Shown: positions 53,301 to 63,533, numbered from the stretch's first letter. The stretch is DNA of 64,000 nucleotides from Mesocentrotus franciscanus (GCA_037976565.1 CP137672.1:25176140-25240139), one strand, 5' to 3'. The notes: a model not told the origin generated them from the sequence alone. Numbers and translations: made by a program.

Positions 53301-56300
53301 ATGAATGTTTAGGATCAAATAATGTAAGAATCTAGTATTTAGTCTTTCTTATACAATTAAGCAAATCTGTAGTGAACTTTCTAAATAAAAAACCTCAAAT
53401 GCTCAGAACTGCAATGAAAAACTGAAATTTGTAAAATACCTCTGAGGTATATGATTTATCCTGTATATTTCTATTCATTGATATTTATCAATGGAGATAA
53501 ACACAAACCAACAATTATCTCTTTAATTTTTCATGTAAACCATACAAATTCAATGAGTAACAATTCAAATCATATTCTTAACCACTTGTAATTCCTCACC
53601 TTGGCATCCCAGTGATATACTTTATAGAGATCATTGAAGTTCAGCTCTGGCTCTACATACTCCTTTCTGTAGAAGGCTATGAATGGTACCTGGATGCAAA
53701 AGAACAACACAAAATTCACAATACATAGGCTGTTGTAAAGGATGTTTATTCTTGAAACAAATATCCATTTTAAAAATAACAAAAATCATTTTTGACCCAA
53801 AATCAGTAAAGTGCTAAACCCGTAACTAATCAGAAGCGTCCTTTTTCTCAGCTAACAAAAGCTAATAGAGACTCAATCAATATATATACATCTTTTCAAG
53901 TTCACTAAAACTACACTTTACAAAATTTGAAGAAACTATGCAAAGCTTAAAATATACAAGATACCGGCATCTCCAGTCGGGCCATGATCATCATGAACAG
54001 CTTCGTCAACGGTTTCAACATACAAATCAAACTTTAATATATATTCCCTGAACACAATCATCCAATAAACACACCTCTCCCTACACGCATGTATAGATAG
54101 TTTCAGCTCAGTAAAATGTGATTATTACCTCAAAGTGTTGATTTCTCATAAAGTGGAGGGCTTCCCGGATTTTCTTTTTCGTCTTTGGAGGTTTCCTCTC
54201 GTAGGCACTGGATCCACTATAGCCATCGCCTTGGTCGCCAAATTCCTACAAGTGATAAACAAGTCGACAAATAAAGCAGACCGTATGACAAAACTAAGAG
54301 ATTTGGAAGTTCCCACTTCAATTGTACACTGGACCACCCATAATTACAGTTAACTAAATTATTCAAACCCCATGTAATTTTGATGTTTTTTGTGTTTTTC
54401 ATAACTCAAGAATGAAAGGTGGTTGAATAAAGGCCTTTGTTTTTAAAAAAATGAGATGAAAGCTTTAATAATTCATATTCTCAAGATACATAAATCAGGA
54501 CAAACCATTTTTTTCACAAACTTAAACAAAATTACAAAACTTAGTACGGGTACGATTGGTTTAGTTGTTAACTGTATAACGATTAACACATTTTTAAAAA
54601 ACAGAGAACTATTCAAACCAAAATGTATCATCACAGTTCTCACACTTGAAAAATATTCAACCTCAATATATTTCTGTAAAATATGACAAACACTGTCAAG
54701 AAGGCAAATGGGAGTGTTGGAGCAATTAAATATCAAACTCTGTGTTGAGCACTCATCAAGCATTTTGTGCATTTAAATCAACTTTAAAGCTAATCTTGAG
54801 CTCTGGTATGGGAATCATATTTTGAGAGAAAATTGCTATAATTCATTCTGGATTGTTTATCCTGCAGCAGATTGCTTGTTTGAACCAATGAAATAAAAAC
54901 AAACGCACAAAAACTGGCTGGGCATCATCTTCGATAAAAACCACAACTCCCATTTGCACATAGTGACCTGTGTTAAGCACATGGTGTATGCCTTATCTTT
55001 CTATGCTCATTACTCAGCCAGCTATTTGGAATCTTGAACATTCAGTGTGAGTTTTGTTGGATTCTGTGCAAATTTATTTTTCTATATTTACCAGAACTCA
55101 AGTTAATCTTTAAATTGACATTTCGTCGCACGGGTGGCAGAAGGGCATTAGCGCGCGAGCGACTCAAAAACTACTTTTCGAATTATTCGCATTTAAAGAT
55201 TTGTTTTATATTTAAACTGCTTTCCGTCCCAAGAATTGATTTAAAACTTAAAAGACTAATAGAAATGTTATAGTAGAACAAGGCCACGAATTTCTGTCGG
55301 AAATAAGCCAGTTTTATACAAGTTTGAGGCGATTTAGTGCTAACGCCCTTCTGCTTAGCGCATCATTTTCTATCTGAAATTCGAGCTAACGCCCTTCTGC
55401 CAGTCAGGCGACGATTTACTTTTGAATCAACAAGCTAAAGTGTACCTGATTTGATACTGATGGTGTGAGGAAGGCTTGTTTGTAGATCCATTCCGATTCT
55501 TTCTCAAGTTCTTCATCTGCTGCCTCAGTGACAGGAACTGATCTCAACTAAACACAGAAACAAAAGAAAGATGATAAACGTTTTGGATGCTTCAGAGGAG
55601 AGATGTCCCAAGAAATAAGTTTTTGCTGAAGTTCCAGTGTTTGAGAATGCCAACTGACTTGTAAAGTAGTTGTACCAGTGGTATAAACAGAACTGGGGGG
55701 TGTTTCACAAAGACTAAGATCGACTTTAATTTGGACTTAACTATGGCAGGCCGTTCATGCCACTCTTTTCTCTCACCATTTACTGGCATTGGTCTCTCAA
55801 GGGACGTACTAAATCATGGTCACAAATCTACAGAATTTACATTTTTTGATAGTTCATTATTGAAGGAAAGAATATTATCTAAAGATCATAATGGTGAGAG
55901 AAAACAGTGGCATGAACGGCCTGCCATCGTTAAGTCCCACTTAAAGTCGATCTTAGTCTTTGTGAAACACTCCCCTGAAGTACTCTTAGCACTCTTGTCT
56001 GAGAAACATATATTTTCTACTTTAATTGATTCTTGCAACAAAGAGAATGATACATTTGTCTGTGCTTTATCATGCACATATATACAGACTTTTGTGACAC
56101 ATACCTCTATAATAAATTTCTACCACAAGCAAAATTCATAATTTAATAATAATTTTGTTTACCCAGGGAGGCCTCATCAGCATCAGAACTGTTCTCCCTG
56201 AGGGTCCTGCAATTATCATTACCACAGCAAATGCCAGGTACTTATTTACATGTGGGTGGAGAGTGGCAAAGGTGGGTTAATGTCTTGCCAAAAGACGTTA

Positions 56301-59300
56301 ATGCCAGGATGAGGTTCATGTGAATGAACCACTATGTCACCACACCTCCACAATCCTGGACTCAAAACTATACCATATCCTAACCCTAAACCTAACCCTA
56401 TTTAATCCCAATTGCAACCCAAGCCCTAACTCTACATCTTTGACAAAATAAAGCCTAGAGCAAAAGTTGTTGAATCAATTATCGCAAATTTTAGATAATC
56501 AAACTATTCTGGTGCCTGTTTCATCAAACTTGTTATCAATAACATCTGCTACAGATCTTCAAAAAATCTGCCCATAGCCAATGAAATGTAAGGATTTCAG
56601 TAGCTTATAACAGTTATCGTATCTTGTTATTGATAACACGTTTTATGAATCAGTGCCCTGGTCGGCTAAAAACTCACCATGAATCTCTCTGGAATGTCTG
56701 CTGTCTTGATTTCATTATCAAGATCAGTGAAATGACCCCTCTCCAGCTCACTGGGTTCAAATACCTAGAAACAAAGACACAAATATACATTAGCAGGACT
56801 ACAACATACATGTACATCAATATCGTAAGTATACTACAAAAATGCCACTGCAGAATTCCAATGTATAAAGTATACTACATCCCTTTCATGGAAAATGCCA
56901 CTGCAGAATTCCAATAACGTTTTTTTTTTGGGGGGGGGGATAATGTCTTTGTTTCTCATTCTAAAACAAAACATGTCCGTGATTTCTAAAATCTATGTTC
57001 CATGTAAAACATTTAAGTATTGTAAGTAAACTCAGTGCAAAAATGAGATTAAGGATTCTGTTTCTCTTCACTTTCACAATACATTTAACAATTTATTTGA
57101 TGAAGAGAATAGAAGCTTTTAAAGGAAACTTATTCGACATCTATCCCCCAAAAAAAAACAACAACATTTCTTTCAGGGGAAAATCACATCTAGAAACAGA
57201 ATTTCAAACAATGCATTTCATAGAAATTGTCACTGGCTGAAACATGTACAAGCAATTGAAACATTCCAGACACTAACTAGCCAAGCATTAGCCAGCAAAA
57301 GGGATTGTGATTGGTTCATGGTGATTGCCCTTACCTCGTAGATGCTCTTCTTTGGTGCTCGTTTCTTGCCAGGTCTCTTCTGCCTTCTTCTTTGTTCTCC
57401 GCCTTCTTCCAATTCATCTTCCTCTTCTTCATACTAAACAAGAGAAAGAAAGGGTTAAAGAAAGAGAGAGAGAAAGAGAAAAGAAAAAAGAAAGAGAAAG
57501 AGAGAAAGAGAAACAGAAAGAGATAGAGAGAGAGAGAGAGCGAGAGATTGAGAGAGTGAAAAAAAGAGACAGCAAGAGAAAGCGCAAATGGTGAAAACAA
57601 AAGCAACTATATGTGGCCTTCTCATTCAATAATCTTACTTTATTTCTAAGTCTACTGCAAGACAGTATGAAATGCAAAAATGTCTCTGACTCCATGTAGA
57701 GGGGATATACACACACCTTTCTTTTTTTTTCTTTTCAATTATTCAAAGCTAAATTCACACACTGATGCAAAAACAATATTTAAAAAAAATAGTAAATTGA
57801 CATGCTTCATTCTTTATAAAAAATAATATCACATGACTCATTTCAGAAAAGAATGGTATTCAATAATTTTGAGCAATATTTGCAATGGAACCATGTTACT
57901 TACTTAAATTTTAATTAAAAATAACAAAATTTAATATAATAACTACCTCAGAATACTCCTCTTCTTCTGCTTCTTCGTATTCATCTCCATATCCTTCAAA
58001 ATCATCAAAGTCAAAATCAAGACCAAAGATGTCCTGGGCTTCTTGAAGAGCACTAAAGTGAGAGAGAGAATTAGACAATATTAAAGACCCTGTCGGAAGT
58101 AAAAAATGAAATAGATAAATTATAAAGAAAGAGAGAGAATTAGACAAAATTAAAGACATTGTCGGAAGTGAAAAATTAAATCAATGAATTATATAACGAT
58201 ATAACGATGGTCATATCATTCTTTGAGCTCAACTTTTAAATGTACAAATAAAATACACAATTATAAACTTGTATTGATTGGAGTCAACAAACATCAGACT
58301 GTGTGGTTTCCTTTGCGTTATACTTACGAGTCTGTGTATCTGTGTTTGTGTCCTTTCTTCTTTTTCTTCCCAATTGGTTGCCCACTGTCATCAACGATGA
58401 AATCATCTGGGTCTGCAATAGTGGAGTGCAATGAAAAAGTGAGTGGCTAAATAACAATATAGAGTTATTGAACAATTATTGGACTCATAAACATCATGAA
58501 ACCTATTTATTGTTAACTTTTCTTTATCTGACAACAAACAACATGTGGGTGAAAACAAATTTTGATACAGAATTCATACGAAACAATTTATAACAAGTAC
58601 TACTGTTACTAATGCTATTTAAAAATGAAGTCATTTGTATGGTGTGAAGACACTCCAAATATGTCATATAGATGCCATATCAATGATGGGATTAAAAAAA
58701 ATATATTAAAGTCATTCCTTTCCGACAACTAGCACTGTTTCCCGTCTTGGCTACTCACGACTCCTTTATCTTTCCTGATGTGATATCTAATTCATTTATC
58801 ACATAGCTCATAAGGTACTCATACTATCCTTTGTGAATAGTATAACTTGAAACGTTTCTTTCTATGTAGGAAGATAAAAGTAGTGCAGAAGGTATCAATG
58901 CTAAATATATCTTGGAACATACCGGATTCTTCATCTGAATCTTCTAGACCTCCATACTGCTCTCCCTGGTCTGGCTCATGTACCTCTTCTTGGTCCTCCT
59001 GCATCCAGTCAGGGAATTCAAGGGCAGAAAATTGGAAGAAGATTTTTTATTTTTTTAAATTAAGAGTACTCTGTTTGTTTGGATCCAGAGGTGTGTTAAA
59101 GCAGGGAGGTGAGATAAATGGAGTGGGCACTGTGCCCTGAGGGCTTTTCGTATCACTCAGAGCAGGATTATCCGGCATTAGGGGTCCAATGATCGCTATC
59201 TCCGCGCTGACCTGGCCCTCTCTAGGTGGGAACATCGACAGTCCAGTCATAAGGGATCGGGTTGTGTGTTCATATATAGCTCTATACATATTGTGAGTGT

Positions 59301-62300
59301 CATCACATGCGACATACACTCTGATGTTGTGATAGTCTACGAATTTAGCTCTTGATTGGTGCAAAGATGTCAAAAATCGGCCTACGAGAAGGTGATTTTT
59401 TGACATGATTATTGTTGAAAATTTCCTTTTTCGTTCCTTTCATATTCATATTTCAACGTAATATTAGTTGTAGGCCCTGTTTAGCCCGGGTGAGATATAT
59501 TAGAGTTTCTTCTTTGTTTTGATGTATAACTCCACTGTTCGTGGATTGATGTATGTTAGCTGGATTGTTTTGTAGTAAAACTGGTGCAGTAACTCATAAC
59601 ATTTTGTAGTACTTCTAAATTATTACCCACAATTATTTGTATCATAACTGTCCCGATGATGATGTAACTGAAAATAACTTTCATCAAAGTTTTCTTTCTA
59701 GCACTATATGTACAGTATGATTGACCTTGGAAATTAAAAGAGTGCTCTTGCAACAGGTTTTCAACTTACAGCTGATCCAGGACTAAGTTCGCCCTCTTCC
59801 TCCTCCCCAGCAAAGATCTCCTTGGCGATAGCATCCCTGTCATCTAGCTCCTTCGACGTTCCTGCTCCTCCTTCCTCGCTCCCACTATCATCCTCCTCAG
59901 AGATCTGACGCACTCGACGAAACTTTTTCTAAAAGTGGGAGAAAACAGGAGTATAAAAGTAATGACAATGGTAGTAATGAAAGATTCACTGAAGGATGTT
60001 CCATGGCAATGTTTGTGCGGACCTTCTCTGCGCAGGGCCAGCTGATCATGTACACACATACACATTCAACATCTACATGGGGATCTTATTCAACATTTAA
60101 TCATTTAAAAGTTACACTTTCATATGATTATCAAATATTTCACAAGTTGGCTAGGGTACATGTACATCAATTTTACTAAGGATAACTACTACTTAAACAT
60201 ATTGCAATTAAAGTGAAATGTCTTCCCTTCATCTTTTAAACATTTGTTATATTGATACAACTAAACATGAGATCGTTATATAAAACAACTCACCCTCTCA
60301 ACTTTGACTCCCAAGTTCTCTTCAATCAGATCATAATCTTCATCTTCCAGCCTTTCGTCATAATCTGCTGATATAGTAATAGTTCACTCACAATCAAATC
60401 TATGTTTTCATTAATTTAATCTACAAAAGATAACATTTACTTGCACTATTTGGATTCAAACAACACATGTACTAATTTGCTTATTTAGAACAACAGATTG
60501 TGTTTGTGTATTCAAAACTTACTGTTCATCCAAGTCCATGCACAAATATCATAAATAAACTTAAAAGGAGAATTAACCCCAAAGATTACTTTAGTTGTTC
60601 TGAGAGATTTATTGCATTCTTGCCCATCAATCTACAAGATATCCCCACCAAAGTGTATGAGAAAGACATAAAGCAAGAAGAAAGTACAGTTTCTCAGCAA
60701 GACATGGGCATCGCCATTTTCTTGATAACGTGACGTACTGTGCGGAGACATTTATCAACTAAATGTATTCAAATTTATGGATGCTTCCTTCCCAGGTGTT
60801 TGTGGTGTTGAAGCATTTCATTCACCTGCTATTATCCTTTGTTCTCCAATTGCCAGAACGCAAATTGCATAAATAAGTTGGTGCTATTCTGGGGTGAAAG
60901 TTTCGCATAAATGAAATAGATTTTTCAACCGCAATATTTCAGTATTTTTAAATAAATGAGTTGCAATTGTTACCCTATTATATATTTTTCACCAAATGTA
61001 ATTTTTACCATCTCGGCTATGATTTTCCCTCATTGAAAAGTAAAGGTTTTGTTATTGAATTAAAAAGTCTTTCCAATTAAAGCTTGATGCATGATACATG
61101 TACAACTCCGCCTGGTACGTCACATTTTCAAGAAAATGGCTGCGCCCATGTCATGCCAGAAAGCATTACATTATGCCAAGAATCTTCATTTATATATCTC
61201 TTGTACACGTTCATAAGATTTATTGTACATCAAAAGGCAGGAATTCATCTTGTTTTTCAGAATACCTACACTTATTCTTGGGGGTTAGTCTTTCTTTAAG
61301 CAATCTTATTCACAATTGTTATCAGTGTTTAGTTGGGTTCATAATTGTAACTCCTTCTTTTACTCTCACTCCAAATGATAACACAATAAGCAATTTGGGC
61401 AAACAATACAAATGACATCAGAATGTATCAACATATACACCATGTATATCATAATACAACACAAAGGGATTGCCCTCTTTAAAAAAATATATAAATATTT
61501 CAAAGTGCTTTGTAATATTCTGGTGAATGTCAAATTTCCTTCTCTTTCTCACTCTCTTTGAGAAATAGTAGTAAAGTTTACCCACCTCTATGTTTTCTCT
61601 TTTTTTTTCTACCAATCTCCTCGCCTTCGGATTCGTTATCCGCTTCATCATCATCATTGATCAGATCTGGAACGTTAGCCTCTTCATCTGACGAGGAAGA
61701 AGGAAAAGCACAACAAAAAGTAAATTATCTTCATCATCTTTTAATTGGAGATACTGAAAAAATGCAGTCCTTTTTAACAGTCCAGTTTCCAGGTCTATCT
61801 TTATTTGATGTCATCAGCTGGTTGTTTAAGTTCCTACATTGTGCTTGTTCAAACATTTTGATAAACCACAACTTGTTTTTTTAATGTTTTCATGATTTTA
61901 GAATGTAGTGCATATTGAAAATAAATAGAAATGTTGGCTGAAGGTGATTATTTCAGACATCTGATTTACACTTTTTATTAATTCAGTTTCTTTCCTCATC
62001 CCGTGATAGCTTCTAGGAGCTGCTGAAAGGATTACTATTTCAAGGTTCAATTAAACCTACTTTATTTTCAATTTTTCCATGTAAACTACACTTTAATTCT
62101 TTATGAGAAACAAATTTCTTTACCTTTATGGAAAAAATATGGGATTTGCATCTCAAAAGTTTCTAGCAGTGATTTGTATGTACTGGTTTTTAACCAGTTT
62201 TCTTATTTTCCCAGAGCTATAGACATAGTGCAGAGCATTCAGGATTAGGCTACATTTATTATTTCCACTGCTGATAGACGTACCCCAGGCCCATCATCAA

Positions 62301-62531
62301 ACCAACTCCAAACTGGTGTAACATAATTTTTGCTTGGTCTATTGAAAGTCTCGTGTCGGTCTCAGTCTCATGTCGGTCTCAGTCTCGTTAGAGAGGCTGG
62401 GTTTAAAAAAGAAAGACTACGAGCTACGACTACGTACCAATATCTTCTTCATATTCTTCCTCTTCCTCATCACTGCTTGCTGGAGCATCTTCATCTGATA
62501 CTTCTGCTTCTTCCTCAAAGAAATCCGCCAT
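33578..62531 (-). CDS. SUPT6H: Transcription elongation factor SPT6, 37 coding exons
   Basis: Histone H3-H4 chaperone that travels with RNA polymerase II in the nucleus. Exons in order: 62531-62438, 61687-61586, 60364-60294, 59928-59770, 58998-58923, 58412-58328, 58052-57947, 57433-57335, 56764-56678, 55547-55446, 54245-54129, 53689-53600, 52967-52819, 51920-51292, 50958-50829, 50158-50010, 49170-49016, 48259-48061, 47179-47037, 46550-46356, 45814-45679, 44492-44356, 43250-43083, 42590-42463, 42032-41822, 41246-41099, 40558-40410, 39522-39382, 38894-38696, 38156-38041, 37619-37497, 36867-36669, 36205-36053, 35351-35274, 34790-34585, 34277-34027, 33799-33578. Near-full colinearity with animal SPT6. 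As printed, exons 16, 22 and 37 lack 2, 1 and 1 nt. Allowing for these, 5706 nt encode 1901 residues; the human protein is 1726. Start ATG at 62531 gives [15 protein letters not shown]. Confidence 0.96.
36053..38156 (-). CDS. SUPT6H: SPT6 exons 30-33: tandem SH2 domains
   Basis: Exon 30 [20 protein letters not shown] then [10 protein letters not shown], in which the Arg of IIRPSS is the phosphate-contacting position of the first SH2. Exon 31 [20 protein letters not shown]. Exon 32 [20 protein letters not shown] then [14 protein letters not shown]. Exon 33 [20 protein letters not shown], then [20 protein letters not shown]. The tandem SH2 unit binds phosphorylated linker of RPB1. Acceptor of exon 31 abuts an (AAATC)n repeat. 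Confidence 0.96.
36246..36404. mobile_element. MITE family A, copy 2
   Basis: Ends GGGCCATGTCTTATAAAGAG and CTCTTTATAAGACGGGGCCC with internal TTGCGATCGATGTCAATCGC. In SPT6 intron 32. The non-identical left end suggests age. Confidence 0.88.
37621..37746. repeat. (AAATC)n pentanucleotide microsatellite at a splice acceptor
   Basis: About 125 bp of AAATC units with a few changes. On the minus strand it reads (GATTT)n ending ...TTTGATAG|GGAGCTG, where the AG is the SPT6 exon 31 acceptor. The repeat thus supplies the whole polypyrimidine tract. Confidence 0.93.
38261..38552. mobile_element. MITE family B, copy 1
   Basis: About 290 bp. Ends GGGGGGTGTTTCACAAAGAC and an inverse with CTTTGAGAAAACACCCCCC; inner arms TAAGATCGACTTAAAGTTGG. 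SPT6 intron 29. Other copies at 39599-39890 and 55695-55975. Confidence 0.9.
38696..40558 (-). CDS. SUPT6H: SPT6 exons 27-29: S1 domain and linker
   Basis: Exon 27 [20 protein letters not shown] then [20 protein letters not shown] (the SPT6 [11 protein letters not shown] block). Exon 28 [20 protein letters not shown] then [16 protein letters not shown]. Exon 29 [20 protein letters not shown]. Together they form an OB-fold S1 domain, which binds nucleic acid in other proteins. Introns 28/29 and 29/30 each contain a family B MITE-type insertion nearby. Confidence 0.94.
39599..39890. mobile_element. MITE family B, copy 2
   Basis: Same ends and length as copy 1, with better-kept arms (CTATGGCAGGCC...GGCCTGCCATAG). 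SPT6 intron 27. CCAGG/CCAGG-like bases at both ends blur the exact border. Confidence 0.92.
41099..42032 (-). CDS. SUPT6H: SPT6 exons 25-26: death-like domain, GC-AG intron between
   Basis: Exon 25: [40 protein letters not shown], then [16 protein letters not shown]. Exon 26: [20 protein letters not shown] and [20 protein letters not shown]. Near-identical to animal SPT6. Exon 25 must end at ERQ (41822) because the next residues GYG begin exon 26; the bases that follow are GCAAGT, so the intron uses a GC donor. Confidence 0.95.
42463..43250 (-). CDS. SUPT6H: SPT6 exons 23-24: helix-hairpin-helix domain
   Basis: [20 protein letters not shown] followed by [20 protein letters not shown] and KG give the HhH motif ([10 protein letters not shown]). 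Exon 24 reads [20 protein letters not shown] then KIDTAS, the second hairpin. In SPT6/Tex structures this region packs on the YqgF domain. Splice phases are intact. Confidence 0.95.
43664..44160. mobile_element. TA-flanked MITE/small DNA transposon remnant
   Basis: Ends CCGTATTTGCCGGCATAAAG and the inverse CTTAACGCCGGCAAATACGG, flanked by TA on both sides. Subterminal AAATGTCAAAA...GGGTGCGGCC is also inverted. About 500 bp, no transposase. The TA target fits Tc1/mariner/pogo elements. SPT6 intron 22. Confidence 0.88.
44356..47179 (-). CDS. SUPT6H: SPT6 exons 19-22: YqgF/RNase H-like domain (exon 22 frame-broken)
   Basis: Exon 19 ends [13 protein letters not shown]; exon 20 [20 protein letters not shown] then [12 protein letters not shown]; exon 21 [21 protein letters not shown]; exon 22 [20 protein letters not shown] then [11 protein letters not shown]. 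This is the YqgF-like fold of SPT6/Tex, which lacks catalytic activity in SPT6. Exon 22 is 137 nt where 138 are needed: one T is missing near GAGTTCGTGAC, so the printed frame fails across the exon 21/22 junction. No donor or acceptor choice I can find repairs it. Confidence 0.92.
44590..44870 (-). pseudogene. Two decayed copies of SPT6 exon 22 in intron 21
   Basis: Copy 2 (about 44678-44590) reads [20 protein letters not shown] then QNPLIEIS after a TGTCAG acceptor, against [20 protein letters not shown] in the true exon. Copy 3 (about 44869-44795) is weaker: [13 protein letters not shown]. Flanking intron text AAATATCAA.AGAATAA.GGTT is duplicated too, with a unit of about 190 bp. Copy 2 keeps the extra T that exon 22 lacks. 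Confidence 0.82.
45164..45651. mobile_element. TTAA-flanked MITE
   Basis: TTAA|AGACCC at the left and GGGTCT|TTAA at the right; TTAA duplication is typical of piggyBac-like elements. The right end TTGGAAGTGAAAAATGAAAT (minus sense) recurs at 58078-58180. SPT6 intron 21. Confidence 0.75.
48061..50958 (-). CDS. SUPT6H: SPT6 exons 15-18: core helices (exon 16 frame-broken)
   Basis: Exon 15 reads [20 protein letters not shown]; exon 16 [20 protein letters not shown]; exon 17 [20 protein letters not shown]; exon 18 [19 protein letters not shown] then [19 protein letters not shown]. All match SPT6. Exon 16 (50158-50010) is 149 nt and phase requires 151: the text CAGTGTAAGACAG lacks one GT relative to the conserved frame, which otherwise hits TGA nine codons later. 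A partial second copy of its 3' half at 49836-49748 keeps the GTGTGT. Confidence 0.9.
48279..48560 (-). mobile_element. ATT-tailed SINE with tRNA-like head
   Basis: On the minus strand: GGTTTTGTGGTCGAGTGGAT (A box), GGTTCGAGTCCCGCC (B box), body with ACTCGACCCAGGTGAGGTAA and GGGTAATAAATGTGGAGCGC, and the tail GAGCGCTATATAAGAACCC then ATTATTGTTATT. The best-preserved copy in the window. It sits about 20 bp upstream of the exon 18 acceptor. Confidence 0.9.
49748..49836 (-). pseudogene. Partial tandem copy of the 3' half of SPT6 exon 16
   Basis: From CATGATCATCTAGTCAGACA to ATCAAG|GTATTG it matches exon 16 (50096-50010) almost exactly, 262 bp downstream in transcription order. It encodes [20 protein letters not shown] and has an intact frame and a donor, but no upstream half with RYMVALQ. 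Confidence 0.85.
51292..51920 (-). CDS. SUPT6H: SPT6 exon 14: core with an enlarged Lys/Glu insertion
   Basis: The exon starts [20 protein letters not shown] and ends [18 protein letters not shown], both conserved. Between [15 protein letters not shown] and EIKQASR, human SPT6 has about 30 residues. Here there are about 155 of almost only Lys, Arg, Glu and Asp with a few Gly and Met. The insertion keeps the frame. It lies in an exposed loop of the core, so the fold should tolerate it. Long antisense frames across it are shadows. Confidence 0.92.
52418..52607. mobile_element. Tc1-type MITE family C, copy 3
   Basis: CAGTGAAACCTG at the left end and CAGGTGGTCGCTAAAGTAGG then TTTCACTG at the right, with TA after it. 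Internal inverted GTCTTTAT(A)GACAGG. SPT6 intron 13, about 40 bp from MITE A copy 3. Confidence 0.88.
52648..52804. mobile_element. MITE family A, copy 3
   Basis: Ends GGGCCCCGTATTACAAAGAG and CTCTTTGTAAGACGGGGCCC; the flanking bases extend the symmetry to ACCAGGGCCCC / GGGGCCCTGGT. It lies about 15 bp from the SPT6 exon 13 donor side, in intron 13. Confidence 0.9.
52819..55547 (-). CDS. SUPT6H: SPT6 exons 10-13: core helix-turn-helix region
   Basis: [20 protein letters not shown], then [20 protein letters not shown], then [19 protein letters not shown], and [19 protein letters not shown]. These match the Tex-like helical core of SPT6 residue for residue at the key motifs ([21 protein letters not shown]). 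Intron 12-13 holds a SINE; intron 13-14 holds two MITEs. Confidence 0.95.
53026..53215 (+). mobile_element. tRNA-Thr-derived SINE
   Basis: GGAGGCGCAATGGCTCAGTG then GTAGAGC form the A box, the anticodon loop CTTGTAA reads TGT (Thr), and GGTTCGAAACC is the B box. A non-tRNA body follows (CGTTGGTAAGGCTTTAATCC ... TGTTTACTTACTTACAAGCA). No 3' acceptor stem, so it is not a functional tRNA. Its reverse copy is at 8442-8629. Confidence 0.9.
55135..55401. mobile_element. Short-TIR MITE (family K)
   Basis: GGCAGAAGGGCATTAGCGCG and the inverse GAGCTAACGCCCTTCTGCC. A second internal GCTAACGCCCTTCTGC follows, so the right end is duplicated. AGCCAGAAGGG text at 8704 and 9659 and CCAGAAGGGCATAAACTCC at 49903 may be relics. 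SPT6 intron 10. Confidence 0.75.
55695..55975. mobile_element. MITE family B, copy 3
   Basis: Ends GGGGGGTGTTTCACAAAGAC and GTCTTTGTGAAACACTCCCC; arms carry CTATGGCAGGCCGTTCATGC and its inverse. SPT6 intron 9. Confidence 0.92.
56195..56360 (-). mobile_element. Diverged fragment of the ATT-tailed SINE
   Basis: Keeps AGGTACTTATTTACATG, GAGTGGCAAAGGTGGGTTAA and TGTCTTGCCAAAAGACGTTA, then a decayed tRNA-like head. SPT6 intron 9. Confidence 0.65.
56678..58412 (-). CDS. SUPT6H: SPT6 exons 6-9: IWS1(Spn1)-binding segment
   Basis: [20 protein letters not shown] leads into [20 protein letters not shown]. The ALQEAQ-IFG helix corresponds to the segment that docks on IWS1/Spn1 in yeast and animals. 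Then come acidic EEY repeats, a basic [14 protein letters not shown] motif, and FEPSELE...PERFM. Exon joins 7/8 and 8/9 are phase 0. Confidence 0.93.
57434..57590. repeat. (GA/GAAA)n imperfect microsatellite
   Basis: Directly upstream (in transcription order) of the SPT6 exon 8 acceptor, so on the minus strand it is a CT-rich tract. Confidence 0.88.
58058..58190. repeat. Intronic tandem duplication, about 70 bp unit
   Basis: AGAGAGAGAATTAGACAA then TTAAAGACcCTGTCGGAAGT and AAATGAAAT occurs twice in tandem. The unit includes the end of the TTAA MITE family seen at 45164-45651. Confidence 0.8.
58923..62531 (-). CDS. SUPT6H: SPT6 exons 1-5: acidic N-terminal region
   Basis: About 167 residues. 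[20 protein letters not shown] at the start, then [30 protein letters not shown], and [14 protein letters not shown]. The [10 protein letters not shown] block is a hallmark of SPT6. The region is disordered and rich in acidic residues, and in characterised SPT6 proteins it contributes to histone and IWS1 binding. Exon 1 is preceded by a good acceptor (TTGAATTCAG at 62580), so a non-coding 5'UTR exon lies further upstream. Confidence 0.92.
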
Positions 62532-63250
62532 TCCTTCTTTTCTTTCTTCAGGGAATATACAGAACTTCAGAGCAGTGATGCTGAATTCAAAAGAGAAAAA
62601 TGAATTTTAAGATGCAACAGACAACCCTTGAACCCCAGGCCCAGAACAACTTACACTGAGTGGGAGTGTTACAGATGACACATTTTCTAATTCCCAAATC
62701 ATGAAAGACTACATAGTCTAGTTTACAACATGAACAATAATTAAACTTGTGGAAAGCCTTTTTTAAGACATTGTCTAGGTACGTTACAATCCCGACGCTG
62801 TGCGGTGATCAAAATCTGACTTCTTGTGTGCGCGCCTGAATGCGGCCAGTGCGGGGGACTCCCCTTAAAACACTGTTTTCATAGCTGTTATAAGGGTTTG
62901 ATATTTCGGATACTAGGTTTATCGTATTCGTTACACTTTCCTCTTTAATTTGGTATCCACTTTGTATGGAGATTTTCATCACAACGATCACCAGAGAGCA
63001 AACAAAATGAAAGTCAACTTCCACCGTCTTTTACTCAAGGATCGGATCGTCAGGAATTTGAAAAAAGTAGGTAGACCGATCTGTGCTCCTGTGAAATTTT
63101 ATTGAAATCCTTCGACGAGAAATGTGTATTTTTTGCCCGGAATTGATGGATGTCATGTCATGTTTTGCAACTTCGAACGGCAGTCACCAGTGAGGGTGTA
63201 CAGCGCATGCGTGTGTACGTACGTGTACGTGACTTGTTGTGTGGTGATCG
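62532..63250 (-). promoter_or_regulatory. SPT6 5'UTR / promoter region
   Basis: A splice acceptor (62580) precedes the coding start, so the first exon is upstream; its limits are unclear. The stretch 62800-63250 is richer in CpG than the rest of the window. AGCGCATGCGTG at 63202-63213 resembles an NRF1 site, and GTACGTACGTGTACGTGAC follows. No TATA box is evident at a fixed position. Confidence 0.5.
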
Positions 63251-63490
63251 TGCGATTGATGCGAACGATGCGAAGAAAATATCGTTTTCTGCCCCAGTTT
63301 TTATATAAAAATACTGATTGTGAATAGGAAATCATGTAAAATATGGATAATTTATACATCATTTGTACATTATATGAAAAGAAACCATTCATTTTGGCCA
63401 GGAGCTAGGAGAAATCCAATGAATGTGGATTTTATAAACATAACAGGAATGAAAAGTTGTGAAAATCAAGTGACTTTCTCCAGACAGATA

Positions 63491-63533
63491 TGCGCATGCG
63501 CGGTCAGATTGACATTGTTTTGGGTTTCCGGTT
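63491..63533. promoter_or_regulatory. NRF1-like and ETS-like sites
   Basis: TGCGCATGCGCG at 63491-63502 fits the palindromic NRF1 consensus. TTTCCGGTT at 63525-63533 contains CCGGAAA on the minus strand, an ETS core. Both are common at housekeeping promoters. They could serve SPT6 or a divergent neighbour outside the window. Confidence 0.5.
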
